64,000 nt of DNA from Erythrobacter donghaensis. GTDB taxonomy: Bacteria > Pseudomonadota > Alphaproteobacteria > Sphingomonadales > Sphingomonadaceae. Where the stretch lies: assembly GCF_002155425.1 (NCBI RefSeq), contig NZ_MUYG01000008.1, forward strand, positions 124,001-188,000, given 5' to 3'. Made by a program: the position numbers and the translations under genes. This document shows, one piece after another, positions 8,899-17,072 of this stretch; position 1 is the first letter of the stretch, and each line of letters opens with the position of its first letter. Below the pieces are notes generated by a model. That model did not search any database and was not told where the DNA came from. It worked only from the letters and a program-made list of their open reading frames with translations.

Positions 8899-9354
8899 AT
8901 GAGCGATAGCGCGCAAATCCTGATCGAACAATTGGGCCTCGCCGCTCACCCCGAAGGCGGGTGGTATCGCGAGACGTGGCGCGGTGACGCGGGGCCGAAT
9001 GGCCGGGCGAGCGGCACCGCGATCATCTTCCTGCTGCGCGCTGGCGAGGCCTCGCACTGGCACACGGTCGATGCTGCCGAGCTGTGGCTGTGGCAGGCGG
9101 GCGATCCGATTGAATTGCGCCTCGCGGCCAGCGACGCGGGCCCGGCGCGCAGCGTGATCCTCGGCAGCGATATCGTGGCAGGCCAGCAGTTGCAGGGCCT
9201 CGTCGGCCCTCGCGAATGGCAGGCGGCGCGGCCTTATGGAGCGCCGGTGCATGGCTACAGCCTCGTGTCCTGCGTGGTGGTGCCGGGGTTCGACTTCGCG
9301 GGCTTCCGTCTGGCGGCCCCGCGGTGGGAGCCGGGCAACGGAGCCCCCGCATGA
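8899..9354 (+). CDS. cupin family protein (DUF985)
   Basis: A 151-residue single cupin barrel starting MSDSAQILIEQLGL. It shows the DUF985 signatures HPEGGWYRETW near the start, SGTAIIFLLRAGEASHWHTV (cupin motif) and a WLWQAGDPIELRL strand. Members are small metal-binding cupins of unassigned activity. It begins a three-gene operon with 4-base ATGA overlaps to the next two genes. Function beyond the fold is unknown. Confidence 0.85.
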   Translation: MSDSAQILIEQLGLAAHPEGGWYRETWRGDAGPNGRASGTAIIFLLRAGEASHWHTVDAAELWLWQAGDPIELRLAASDAGPARSVILGSDIVAGQQLQGLVGPREWQAARPYGAPVHGYSLVSCVVVPGFDFAGFRLAAPRWEPGNGAPA

Positions 9355-9749
9355 TCCGCGCCGTGCTGCGCTGGCTGCTGGCGGTGTTCTACTTCGTCGC
9401 CGGGGTGATCCACCTCGTGTCGCCGGAGCCGTTCCTGACCATCATGCCCGCATGGGTGCCTTTGCCGCACGCGGTGGTGCTGTGGACGGGCGTGGCGGAG
9501 ATCCTCGGCGCCATCGGGCTGGCCCAGCCCTTCTCCAAACCCTTGCGACAGGCCGCCGGGTGGGGCCTTGCCGCCTATGCGCTGTGCGTCTGGCCCGCCA
9601 ATATCAACCACATGATGATCGACATGGCGCGCGCGGATGGAGGTCTGGGCATGGGCTATCACTTGCCCCGCATGTTCGCGCAGCCAGTGATCATCTGGCT
9701 GGCGCTATGGGTTGGCGAATGCCTGCCGCTGCGCCGCAAGCCTGCATGA
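9351..9749 (+). CDS. DoxX-like small membrane protein
   Basis: A 132-residue protein with four membrane segments: LRWLLAVFYFVAGVIHLVSP, the VVLWTGVAEILGAIGLA region, AGWGLAAYALCVWPANI and a C-terminal VIIWLALWVG. GxxHxxxPxxF and ExxGAIGLA fit the DoxX/DUF4870-like group. The start overlaps the stop of the cupin gene (ATGA) and the stop overlaps the next start likewise, so the three are cotranscribed. The physiological role is unknown for such members. Confidence 0.75.
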   Translation: MIRAVLRWLLAVFYFVAGVIHLVSPEPFLTIMPAWVPLPHAVVLWTGVAEILGAIGLAQPFSKPLRQAAGWGLAAYALCVWPANINHMMIDMARADGGLGMGYHLPRMFAQPVIIWLALWVGECLPLRRKPA

Positions 9750-9979
9750 CACCCGAAGACGCGATCCTCGCCGTGCTTGCCGAGCGCGCCGCGAATGCGA
9801 CCATCTGCCCGAGCGAGGCCGCGCGCCTTCTGGCCGGACCGCAGGGGGATTGGCGCGCCGAGATGGCAGCGATTCACGCCGCGACCGATGCGCTGGTCGA
9901 TCAGGGCGCGCTTCGCCTCTCGTGGAGAGGCGCGCCCATGCAAAAGCGGCGCGGACCCTATCGGATCGCGCGCCGCTGA
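9746..9979 (+). CDS. DUF3253 family small protein
   Basis: A 77-residue protein starting MTPEDAILAVLAERAANATI. It has the typical DUF3253 sequence: CPSEAARLL, WRAEMAAIHAATDALVDQG, then a basic end MQKRRGPYRIARR. The fold is a winged-helix-like small domain of unknown role. It is the last gene of the operon started at 8899, by a 4-base overlap. Confidence 0.8.
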   Translation: MTPEDAILAVLAERAANATICPSEAARLLAGPQGDWRAEMAAIHAATDALVDQGALRLSWRGAPMQKRRGPYRIARR

Positions 9980-10020
9980 TATTACCAGGCAAGCCCGCCA
10001 GTGGCGGCGGGCCGCAGGAC

Positions 10021-10272
10021 TTACTTGAGGTGCTTCGAGACCGCAGCGGTCATCTTGAACATCGAGATCTGGTCCTTGCCGATCACCGCGCCGAGCTTGG
10101 CGTCGGGATTGATCTGACGCTTGTCGGTCTTGTCCTGAAGATCGTTCGCCTTGATGTATTCCCACACCTTCGAGGTCACCTGAGCGCGGGTCATCGGGCC
10201 CTTGCCGATCACGGCTTCGAGCTCGCCCGAAAGCGTAACCGGTTTCTGAAGTGCATTGGTCGTGCCAGCCAT
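10021..10272 (-). CDS. stand-alone SWIB/MDM2 domain protein
   Basis: An 83-residue protein consisting only of a SWIB domain: LQKPVTLSGELEAVIGKG, RAQVTSKVWEYIKANDLQD, KRQINPDAKLGAVIG and a closing MFKMTAAVSKHLK. In eukaryotes the domain occurs in SWI/SNF and MDM2 proteins. Free-standing bacterial copies are known in Chlamydia and many alphaproteobacteria, probably as small DNA- or protein-binding factors. AAGGGAGTAG upstream on the minus strand (about 10275-10284) is the ribosome-binding site. It is not linked to any chromatin-type gene here. Confidence 0.9.
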   Translation of the reverse strand: MAGTTNALQKPVTLSGELEAVIGKGPMTRAQVTSKVWEYIKANDLQDKTDKRQINPDAKLGAVIGKDQISMFKMTAAVSKHLK

Positions 10273-10303
10273 CGTCTACTCCCTTATGTCTGTGGCAGGT
10301 TGA

Positions 10304-10891
10304 TCACAAATCATCATCCCAGCCCGCATCTTCATCCTCCCCGCCGCCAGTATAGGTGGCGTGGAGAACTGCGCAGGCCGTAATCGTCCCTTGCAATGAT
10401 GCAAGCAGTTCCGCTCGCCCTGCGCCGGGCATCAGCACCAGCGGCAGGTCGGTCGCGAACAGTTGAAACAGGTAGTGGCGCGTCTCGCCCTCGGCAGGCG
10501 CAGGCAGCAGCCATTCGGAATTGCCGGCCTTGTTCTTGCCGGTGCGCGGCGGGGTTTCGCCTTCGAGCAGCTTGCCGCGCTGCCCGGCGAGGCCCCAGAC
10601 CAGCCATTGCGTGGCGGGATCCTTGCCGCTGTCCGAAACCTCTTCGACCACCAGCACCAGCTCGGCCGAGCCGGGCGGCGGCGCGCTCCACTCCAGCGGC
10701 GGGGCGACGGCGTCTTCCTCGTCAGCGGTGAAGCTCGCGTCGAGCTCTTCGCCCGCGCGGAACGCGGGGCTGGTCAGCGCAAAGCCGCCGCGCGCGATCG
10801 TCTGCGCCGAACCCAGCGTCGCAATCGCGAGGCCGGGATGGCGGGCGGGCGCGGGCACATGGGGTGCAAGCCAGGCTGGGAAATCCGTCAT
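10304..10891 (-). CDS. PEBP / YbhB-YbcL family protein
   Basis: A 195-residue protein starting MTDFPAWLAPHVPAPARHPG; the frame is open to 11008 but that extension overlaps the S41 leader region and has no ribosome site. The phosphatidylethanolamine-binding fold is indicated by LTSPAFRAGEELDASFT, PPLEWSAPPPGSAELVLVV, ATQWLVWGL and RHYLFQLFATDLPL. The usual DPDAP motif is degenerate (VEEVSDSGKDPA), so ligand binding may differ. The role of bacterial PEBP proteins is poorly defined. Confidence 0.78.
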   Translation of the reverse strand: MTDFPAWLAPHVPAPARHPGLAIATLGSAQTIARGGFALTSPAFRAGEELDASFTADEEDAVAPPLEWSAPPPGSAELVLVVEEVSDSGKDPATQWLVWGLAGQRGKLLEGETPPRTGKNKAGNSEWLLPAPAEGETRHYLFQLFATDLPLVLMPGAGRAELLASLQGTITACAVLHATYTGGGEDEDAGWDDDL

Positions 10892-11131
10892 GATTCTGTC
10901 AGGTCCTTGCCCTTGTGCTAGTGCGTTCGGGTGGCCGAGACGAGACTTGGCAAGGCGATTTTGCCCGCTTTCTGCGGAAAACCCTGCAAATGCAGGCAAA
11001 AAGGTCACGCTTTTGCCCGTTTGACTGCGGATTTCCCCTTATCCCGCTTGCTCTTGCGGTCGCGCCCATGCATTTCTGGCGCGCCGGACACCCCCCTCGT
11101 CCGGGCAATTCTTTCGGAGATGGTCGCCCCG

Positions 11132-12607
11132 ATGAAGTCCGCACGCCTTGCTTTGAGCCTTCTGCTTTCGGTCAGCCTTGTGGCCTGTGGCGGAGGGGGA
11201 TCGTCCTCATCTGCCCCGCCGACCGGCGGCGGCGGAGGCGCGGGTGGCGGCGGCACGCCGACGCCTGCGGCCTGTTCGCTGCGCGCGCAGCAGGACTTTG
11301 CCGACAGCGTGCTCAACGAGTGGTATCTCTTCCCCGATCTGCTGGCTCCGGCCAACCCGGCCAGCTTCAATTCGGTGCAAAGCTTCCTTGATGCCCGCGT
11401 CGCTCCGGCCCGCGCGCAGAACCGCGACCGCGGCTTCACCTTCGCCACCTCGATCGCCGAGGAAAACGCGCTGATCAATTCGGGCTCTTCGGCCGGGTTC
11501 GGCATTCGCCTGTTCTACGATACAGCGGCGCGGCGGGTGTTTGTGCAGGAGGCCTACGAAGGCGCAAGCGGCTTTGGCGCCGGGCTTGACCGGGGGAGCG
11601 AGATTACCGCGATCGGCACAAGCAGCGCCGATCTGCAGACGGTGAGCAGCCTGTTCGCCAATGGCGGGGTGCAGGCGGTGGTCAATGCGCTCGGCCCCTC
11701 GACCGCGGGGACAACCCGCGTGCTGCGCTTCACCCAGCCGGGCGGCGCGGTGATCGAGCGGAGCATCACCAAGACCGATTTCCCGCTCGATCCCGTGTCG
11801 GATCGCTACGGCGCGGTGGTCCTCAACGACGGTGGCAAGCGGGTCGGCTATATCAATCTGCGCACCTTCATCATCGCCGATGCCGCCACCCAGCTGCGCG
11901 CTGCCTATGGCCAGTTCGCCGCGCAGGGCGTGACCGAGCTGATCATCGACCTGCGCTATAATGGCGGCGGGCTGGTGAGTGTCGCCGATACGATGGGCGA
12001 CCTGATGGGCGCCGGGCGCACCGGGCAGGTGTGGAGCCGCACCGTGCTGCGCCCCTCGAAGGCGGCAGAGAACGAAACCCGCCTGTTCCGGCCCGAACCC
12101 AACGCCATCGCGCCGACCAAGGTCGCGGTCATCACCACCGGTTCCAGCGCTTCGGCGAGCGAGCTCGTCACCAATTCGCTGATCCCCTATCTCGGCACCA
12201 ACATGGCGCTGGTCGGGGCCAATTCCTTCGGCAAGCCAGTCGGACAGGGCGGTTTCGATCTGCCCGCCTGCGATCTGCGTGTGCGGGCGGTGGCATTCCA
12301 GACGGTCAACGCCAACAATCAGGGTGAATACTACACCGGCCTTGCCAGCGTGGTGCCCAACACCTGCCGCGCGGGCGACGATATCTCGCGGTCCTTCGGC
12401 GATCCGCGGGAGGCCTCGATCGCGGCGGCGCTCGATTTCCTCGGCGGGCGGGCCTGCACCCCGATCACCGCGGGCGGCGGCGGCACCACCGCAGGTGGCC
12501 TGACCGAAGGCCAGCGAATCCGGCAGGGCCTCGACCTGCCCGAGCGCCAGCCGCTCCAGCCCGATCGCCCCAATGCCGCCCAGCGCGAGCTGCCAGGCTT
12601 GTTCTAG
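11132..12607 (+). CDS. S41 family peptidase, lipoprotein
   Basis: A 491-residue protein starting MKSARLALSLLLSVSLVACG. The leader ends in a lipobox (SLVAC) followed by a glycine/serine linker, so it is probably anchored in the outer membrane. A PDZ-like region (VQEAYEGASGFGAGLDRGSE) precedes the C-terminal processing-peptidase domain, with LIIDLRYNGGGLV and the catalytic segment TTGSSASASELV. The ATG at 11120 is an alternative, but GGAG there abuts the codon. The stop overlaps the convergent GFA gene by four bases. The C-terminus is proline- and glycine-rich. Confidence 0.85.
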   Translation: MKSARLALSLLLSVSLVACGGGGSSSSAPPTGGGGGAGGGGTPTPAACSLRAQQDFADSVLNEWYLFPDLLAPANPASFNSVQSFLDARVAPARAQNRDRGFTFATSIAEENALINSGSSAGFGIRLFYDTAARRVFVQEAYEGASGFGAGLDRGSEITAIGTSSADLQTVSSLFANGGVQAVVNALGPSTAGTTRVLRFTQPGGAVIERSITKTDFPLDPVSDRYGAVVLNDGGKRVGYINLRTFIIADAATQLRAAYGQFAAQGVTELIIDLRYNGGGLVSVADTMGDLMGAGRTGQVWSRTVLRPSKAAENETRLFRPEPNAIAPTKVAVITTGSSASASELVTNSLIPYLGTNMALVGANSFGKPVGQGGFDLPACDLRVRAVAFQTVNANNQGEYYTGLASVVPNTCRAGDDISRSFGDPREASIAAALDFLGGRACTPITAGGGGTTAGGLTEGQRIRQGLDLPERQPLQPDRPNAAQRELPGLF

Positions 12608-13011
12608 AGCCCGTCAGGTACCGTCGCAAAAGCCGGGATATTGCCCAGATCGACCCAGTCCTGCTTGCTCTTGGCATAGCAGTGGATCGCGGGCTTGAGG
12701 ATGCTGGTATCGTCCAGCGTCCCGGCCTTGATGAACATCATACCGGGCGGCGATTCGACGCGGGTGAAGACCGGCGATCCGCACTCGGGGCAGAACTGCC
12801 GCCTGACGGTAGCGCCGCTGTCGCCGGTGTCGTTATAGGTCTTGAGCGTGCCCTCGAAGCTGACCGCATCCTCGGGCACGCCGATGATCACCGACAGCGC
12901 GCTGCCCGCCTGACGCTGGCAGTTCTTGCAATGGCAGGTGACGCACAGCAGCGGATCGCTTTCGCAGGTGTAGCGCACCGCGCCGCACAGGCAGCCTCCG
13001 GTGATGGTCAT
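12604..13011 (-). CDS. GFA family protein (CENP-V/GFA zinc domain)
   Basis: A 135-residue protein with the seven-cysteine zinc pattern of the glutathione-dependent formaldehyde-activating fold: GGCLCGAVRY, then CVTCHCKNCQRQAGS and later QFCPECGSPVF. Such proteins bind two zinc ions; most have no demonstrated formaldehyde activity. A GGGGGGAAAG stretch before the ATG on the minus strand can serve as ribosome-binding site. Convergent with the S41 peptidase gene. Confidence 0.88.
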   Translation of the reverse strand: MTITGGCLCGAVRYTCESDPLLCVTCHCKNCQRQAGSALSVIIGVPEDAVSFEGTLKTYNDTGDSGATVRRQFCPECGSPVFTRVESPPGMMFIKAGTLDDTSILKPAIHCYAKSKQDWVDLGNIPAFATVPDGL

Positions 13012-13041
13012 GGCTTTCCCCCCCTTGTCTGGCCCGGCGCG

Positions 13042-13470
13042 CTAGGGCGCAGCGGGGCCGGTGAACGGCTGACTATCCGTATAGCCGCAGCCCTCCCTTG
13101 TCTCCCCGCCCAAAGCGATAGTGGCGACAAAGGGGAAGCGCCGGTCGCTCATCCCATCGCTGCACTGGCCGGGGGTGAGCGTGGCGGTGAAGGGCTCCTC
13201 GAACAGCGTGCCGGAAAATCCCATCCCGCCGTTTCCCGCAAAACGGGTGACGGCAAAGTCGAAGCCTTCGGGGTGATCGGGGTTGCTGTAGCGAGCGGTC
13301 TTGCCGGTTATGGTGACGTTCCAGAACGGCTCGGTGCCGATGAGGTTGACGACTTCGTCCGGCGCGACTGCATCGAAAGACTTGCCCTTGGGGTCGATGC
13401 CGTCGGTCTTCGCGGGCGAGCAGGCAGCGGCGAATATCAGCGCGGCGAGCGCGGCAGGGGTGCGGATCAT
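13042..13470 (-). CDS. small lipoprotein, COG3650-like
   Basis: A 142-residue protein starting MIRTPAALAALIFAAACSPA, a lipoprotein leader with lipobox AAAC. The mature part begins with KTDGIDPKGK and contains LIGTEPFWNVTITGKTARYS and GQCSDGMSDRRFPF. These resemble the COG3650 domain of periplasmic and heat-shock HslJ-like proteins, in which G-EPFW and C-DGMSD-YP are typical. Function is unknown. The frame is open leftwards to 13554 but overlaps the divergent gene at 13538. Confidence 0.72.
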   Translation of the reverse strand: MIRTPAALAALIFAAACSPAKTDGIDPKGKSFDAVAPDEVVNLIGTEPFWNVTITGKTARYSNPDHPEGFDFAVTRFAGNGGMGFSGTLFEEPFTATLTPGQCSDGMSDRRFPFVATIALGGETREGCGYTDSQPFTGPAAP

Positions 13471-13537
13471 CGGCGTCTCTCCTCGGCTGATGCGGCAATA
13501 GGCCGGAACCAGACATGCGCCAAGGGGTTGGCTGCCC

Positions 13538-14779
13538 ATGGACTTTACCCCCACCCGCGCGCGCGGTCAGGCGCGCCTCACCGAGTTTCTCCCCGCCGCC
13601 GGTCGCCGCTATGCCGAAACCCGCAATGCTGATGACGGGCCGCGCGAAGATAGCGGGCGCGGCAATGTCAGCCAGCTTTCGCCCTGGCTCCACGCCGGAT
13701 TGCTGCGCGAGGCCGAGGTGCTGGAGGCGGTGCTCGGCCAGCATTCCCCGAGCGCGGCGGAGAAGTTCATCGCCGAGGTGTTCTGGCGGATCTACTTCAA
13801 GGGCTATCTCGAACAGCGTCCGGCGATCTGGGCAGACTATGTTACGGCGCGTGACGGGGCGCTCGCGGCGGTCGATGCCAATGCGGGCCTGCGCACGGCA
13901 TACACGCAAGCGACCGAGGGTCGCACCGGGATCGAGGCCTTCGATGTCTGGGCGGAGGAACTGGTCGCGACCGGCTACCTCCACAATCACGCGCGGATGT
14001 GGTTTGCGAGCATCTGGATCTTCACGCTGAAGCTCGACTGGCGGCTCGGCGCGGATTTCTTCCTCAAGCACCTGATGGACGGCGATGCGGCCTCGAACAC
14101 GCTGTCGTGGCGCTGGGTCGCGGGGCTGCACACCAAGGGCAAGCAATACATTGCGCGGGCCGACAATATCGCGCGCTACACTTCGGGGCGGCCCGAAGGC
14201 CCACTGTCTGCCGATGGGCTCGCGGGGGACGAGGCGGAGCCGCTGACCGAGCCGGAAGACTACACCCGCCAGCGGCTCGACCTGCCGGGGCCGGTGAGCG
14301 AAGCCGACTTCGCGCAGCCCTTCGCCCTGCTGCTGCACGACGAAGCCGCGCACCACGCTCCGCTCGCCCTCCCCGCAGCGCCCGCGCTGGTGATCGGCGC
14401 CGCGCGGCCCGAGGCGCGTTCGCCGGGAAGCCTCGGCGACCACGCCCGCAACTTTGCCGAAGGCGCGCTCGCCAGCGGCATGGCCGAGGCTTCTTCTGCC
14501 TTCGGCTGCCCTTCGGCGGAATGGCGCGCAGGCGAGCCGCTGGCCCCGCTGCTGGATGCGGCGGGGGTGAAGCGGATCGCCCTCCCTTACCTCCCCACCG
14601 GATGGACGCGGGATGCGCTGTGGCCCGACCTCGCCTCGCTGGCTGCCGAGGGGCGGGTGATCACCCTGCTCGGCGATCTCGACCGCGCCACCTGGCCGCT
14701 CGCCAAGGCAGGGTTCTTCGGCGTGGCCAAGGCGATCGACGGCCTGCTGGGAGAATGCGGGATCGGCGCGGGCGGGTGA
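13538..14779 (+). CDS. photolyase/cryptochrome-like FAD-domain protein without N-terminal antenna domain
   Basis: A 413-residue protein. Residues 1-260 match the helical FAD-binding domain of photolyases: LTEFLPAAGRRYAETRN, VSQLSPWLHAGLL, KFIAEVFWRIYFKGYLEQRP, GIEAFDVWAEELVATGYLHN and ARMWFASIWIFTLKLDWRLG, then TLSWRWVAGLHTKGKQYIA. The usual alpha/beta domain before it is absent; a start further upstream is blocked by stops. Residues about 275-413 look instead like an alpha/beta domain (FALLLHDEAAHHAPL, PALVIGAAR, RVITLLGDLDR), as if the order were swapped. Whether it repairs DNA or senses light is open. It is divergent from the lipoprotein gene at 13470. Confidence 0.8.
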   Translation: MDFTPTRARGQARLTEFLPAAGRRYAETRNADDGPREDSGRGNVSQLSPWLHAGLLREAEVLEAVLGQHSPSAAEKFIAEVFWRIYFKGYLEQRPAIWADYVTARDGALAAVDANAGLRTAYTQATEGRTGIEAFDVWAEELVATGYLHNHARMWFASIWIFTLKLDWRLGADFFLKHLMDGDAASNTLSWRWVAGLHTKGKQYIARADNIARYTSGRPEGPLSADGLAGDEAEPLTEPEDYTRQRLDLPGPVSEADFAQPFALLLHDEAAHHAPLALPAAPALVIGAARPEARSPGSLGDHARNFAEGALASGMAEASSAFGCPSAEWRAGEPLAPLLDAAGVKRIALPYLPTGWTRDALWPDLASLAAEGRVITLLGDLDRATWPLAKAGFFGVAKAIDGLLGECGIGAGG

Positions 14780-14877
14780 CACGCGGCAGGGCCGGGCACT
14801 TCGCGCCGCGGGGTTAAGCGGGCATTTACTGCCAGCCGCTAGGGTCGCCCGAAAATACGCCCAGAGGTTCGCGCTCC

Positions 14878-16083
14878 ATGCTCTACCCCAATCGCTTGCA
14901 GGCGGCCCTGCTGTTCGACCGGCAGGTCCACGATCTCGAAGCGATCATGCGCAGCTTCACCCGGATCGAGGGGATGCGCACTCCGGTGGCTTTCAGCCTG
15001 TCGGAGGCCAATCCGGGGCGCTTCTACCGGCTGTTCCATCCGGCTGAAGAGCTGATGGTGACCTTCGAATATTGCGAGCACCCCTGCGCGCCCGAGGTGT
15101 TCCGCCCGACGCTGTCCTCGCCCTATACCGGCATCGTCACCCCCGACATCCGCGACCGCCTCAACCGGACGCAGACCCATATCCTGCTTGAGGTGTCGCA
15201 TGGGGTGTTGGGCGGCGTCGAAAGCGACCCCAAGATTGCCGCGATGTTCGAAGCGATCGGCCGCCCGCCCTCGGGCGCGACGCGCGAGCAGTTCGAGCGC
15301 CGCCTGCAAGTGCTCGCGCTGATGGCGCGGATCGCGATCGAGCACGCCATGCCGCTGGCGGTGCACTGGACCCAGTCCGATCTGCTGCTCGGCGGCGAGG
15401 TGTTCGACAAGCTGGCCGCCGATCCGGAGCTTCCGGGCCCGCTCCACATTCACCCCCAGCTGTTCGGCCCCCGCCCCGCTCCCGGCGACGACGCGCTGGT
15501 CGGCATCCGCACCTTTGGAGCGCGTCACTGGCTCGGGCGCGAGGTCATCATCGAGCCGAGCGTGTTGCCGTGGCTCGCCAATGTCGAGACGATCTTCACT
15601 TTTCTGCGGATCGCGACCGTGCCGAACGGCTACGTCATCCCCGATGGCGACACCTTCGGCCCGGAGGATCGCAGCCTGTCCTACAGGGTGCTGCATCACG
15701 ATGAGGGCGCGATGATCGGCGATGTCGATCCCTCGCCTGCCGACATGCCGCTTTACGAGCTGGTGCCGCTGAAGCACCTCGCCCACGGTCTGGTCTCGCC
15801 CCAGCATGTGCCCGACACCCGCGTGATCGACGACACAGCCTTCCCGCCCGATCTGATGCCGGTCGATCAGGATGCGCGCATGGCGCTCGCCAACGAGTGG
15901 TTCCAGAAGCGCAAGCTGGCCGAGGGCATCGGTGGACGGTTCGAAGTGCGCCATGCCGACGCGCCCGAAGCCCCGCCGCCGCCGCCCGCGCCGGTGGTCC
16001 GTCCGACCCCGAGCCGTCCGGGCCTGCCGAGCCTCAGTGGGCGCGGGCTGCGGGCGCGGGTGTTCGGGCGCAAGGAAGCCTGA
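14878..16083 (+). CDS. conserved hypothetical protein, DUF4261-like
   Basis: A 401-residue soluble protein starting MLYPNRLQAALLFDRQVHD. I do not recognise the family with certainty. The middle contains HGVLGGVESDPKIAAMFEAIGRP-like text, AMPLAVHWTQSDLLL and GARHWLGREVIIEPS, which resemble the DUF4261 group in which a WxxS/HWxQSD segment is followed by GxxxxG. The C-terminal 50 residues are proline-rich and basic (APEAPPPPPAPVV, RVFGRKEA) and probably disordered. CTAGGG lies 37 bases before the start. Transcribed alone as far as can be seen. Confidence 0.6.
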   Translation: MLYPNRLQAALLFDRQVHDLEAIMRSFTRIEGMRTPVAFSLSEANPGRFYRLFHPAEELMVTFEYCEHPCAPEVFRPTLSSPYTGIVTPDIRDRLNRTQTHILLEVSHGVLGGVESDPKIAAMFEAIGRPPSGATREQFERRLQVLALMARIAIEHAMPLAVHWTQSDLLLGGEVFDKLAADPELPGPLHIHPQLFGPRPAPGDDALVGIRTFGARHWLGREVIIEPSVLPWLANVETIFTFLRIATVPNGYVIPDGDTFGPEDRSLSYRVLHHDEGAMIGDVDPSPADMPLYELVPLKHLAHGLVSPQHVPDTRVIDDTAFPPDLMPVDQDARMALANEWFQKRKLAEGIGGRFEVRHADAPEAPPPPPAPVVRPTPSRPGLPSLSGRGLRARVFGRKEA

Positions 16084-16107
16084 GGCCCCTTACGCCCGAA
16101 AAATCGC

Positions 16108-16461
16108 TCAGATCTGCTTGTCGGGTGAGGGATCGTGGGCATGGCGCGCGGCCTTGCCGAAGATCCGTTCAAGCCGCTCGGCCATGGTGTTGGCGGCAAT
16201 CCGCGCTGCCGCATCGACATCGGCAGCCTTGCCGGTCACCCCGACCGGACGGCCGCCGCGCGGGCGCGCCTCGATCGTGCAATGCTTGTCGTCCGCGCCA
16301 TGCTTGCGGCCGTTGACATCCGTGACATGCACCTCGACCCGCGTCAGCCGGTCGGCAAAGCGTTCCAGCCGCTTGCGCACCTGCGCTTCGATCCGCGCGG
16401 CGACTTCCTGCGTGCCCATCACCGAACTGTCGGTGTTGAACTGGAACTGCATGGTGCTCAT
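16108..16461 (-). CDS. HPF/RaiA-like ribosome-associated protein
   Basis: A 117-residue protein starting MSTMQFQFNTDSSVMGTQEV. The beta-alpha-beta-beta-beta-alpha pattern of ribosome hibernation factors is visible: a first helix with RIEAQVRKRLERFADRL, the strand VEVHVTDVNGRK, the strand CTIEARPRGGRPV and a final helix DAAARIAANTMAERLERIF. GGAGAGACATT upstream on the minus strand fits a ribosome site. It is shorter than full HPF-long and lacks the dimerisation domain. It lies downstream of a cold-shock gene on the same strand, suggesting a stress context. Confidence 0.75.
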   Translation of the reverse strand: MSTMQFQFNTDSSVMGTQEVAARIEAQVRKRLERFADRLTRVEVHVTDVNGRKHGADDKHCTIEARPRGGRPVGVTGKAADVDAAARIAANTMAERLERIFGKAARHAHDPSPDKQI

Positions 16462-16545
16462 GAATGTCTCTCCTTCTTGGGGGTCAGTTTTCTGTTGCCC
16501 AAGGGAGATATGGGAGCGCAAAGCCCCGCTTGCCAGAACTATCGG

Positions 16546-16767
16546 TCAGGCGGTGCCCTGAATCAGACTTTCGGCTTCGCGCTTTTCGGCGCGGATGCGA
16601 TCGGCCTTGACGCGCTCTTCAGCGGTCTTGCGTGCCTGTTCGGCGAGGCCCCGCCAGGTCTTCTCCGAGCGCAGCTCCCGCTCGCGCACGTTCTCGAGAA
16701 TCGCCTTGTCGGCAAGCGCCGCAGCTTCGTCGGCGCGTTCGCAGTAGAATTCGTAGGTCTGGGCCAT
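16546..16767 (-). CDS. small charged helical protein, unknown
   Basis: A 73-residue protein starting MAQTYEFYCERADEAAALAD. Most of it is a predicted amphipathic helix rich in Ala, Glu and Arg (ARKTAEERVKADRIRAEKRE). It has one cysteine and no membrane segment. It lies between the cold-shock protein and the ribosome-associated factor on the minus strand. GGCAGGACACC precedes the ATG on the minus strand, a weak ribosome site. No family recognised. Confidence 0.6.
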   Translation of the reverse strand: MAQTYEFYCERADEAAALADKAILENVRERELRSEKTWRGLAEQARKTAEERVKADRIRAEKREAESLIQGTA

Positions 16768-16859
16768 GGGGGGTGTCCTGCCTTGGGAGGGGAGAGGGCG
16801 GGCGGGTATCGAAGGTGGCGGGCGGGATGCTGCATCAGCACCCCGCCCCGCCGGAAGTC

Positions 16860-17072
16860 TTACGCAGCCGCGAGGTTCACGGCGCTTTCCTTGCCGTTGC
16901 GTCCACGCTCGAGTTCGAAGCTCAGACGCTGATCCTTCTCGAGGCTGTGCATGCCGGCGGCCTGCACGGCGGTGATGTGGACGAAGCTGTCCGACGAACC
17001 GTCGTCGGGCTGGATGAAGCCATAGCCCTTGTCGGTGTTGAAGAACTTCACGGTTCCGGTCTTGGTGGTCAT
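16860..17072 (-). CDS. cold-shock protein (CspA family)
   Basis: A 70-residue nucleic-acid-binding protein, full length for the family. RNP1 is KGYGFIQPDDG and RNP2 is DSFVHITAV; the start MTTKTGTVKFFN is canonical. AAAGGAACA is a good ribosome site on the minus strand. Such proteins melt RNA structure and often act at low temperature or in stationary phase. The leader upstream (17073-17200) is long enough for thermosensor-type control, but I cannot show it. Confidence 0.95.
   Translation of the reverse strand: MTTKTGTVKFFNTDKGYGFIQPDDGSSDSFVHITAVQAAGMHSLEKDQRLSFELERGRNGKESAVNLAAA

Noticed and set aside
12604-12607. Frameshift linking the S41 peptidase and GFA genes
   Set aside because: The genes are convergent with a 4-base overlap of stop codons; both are complete.
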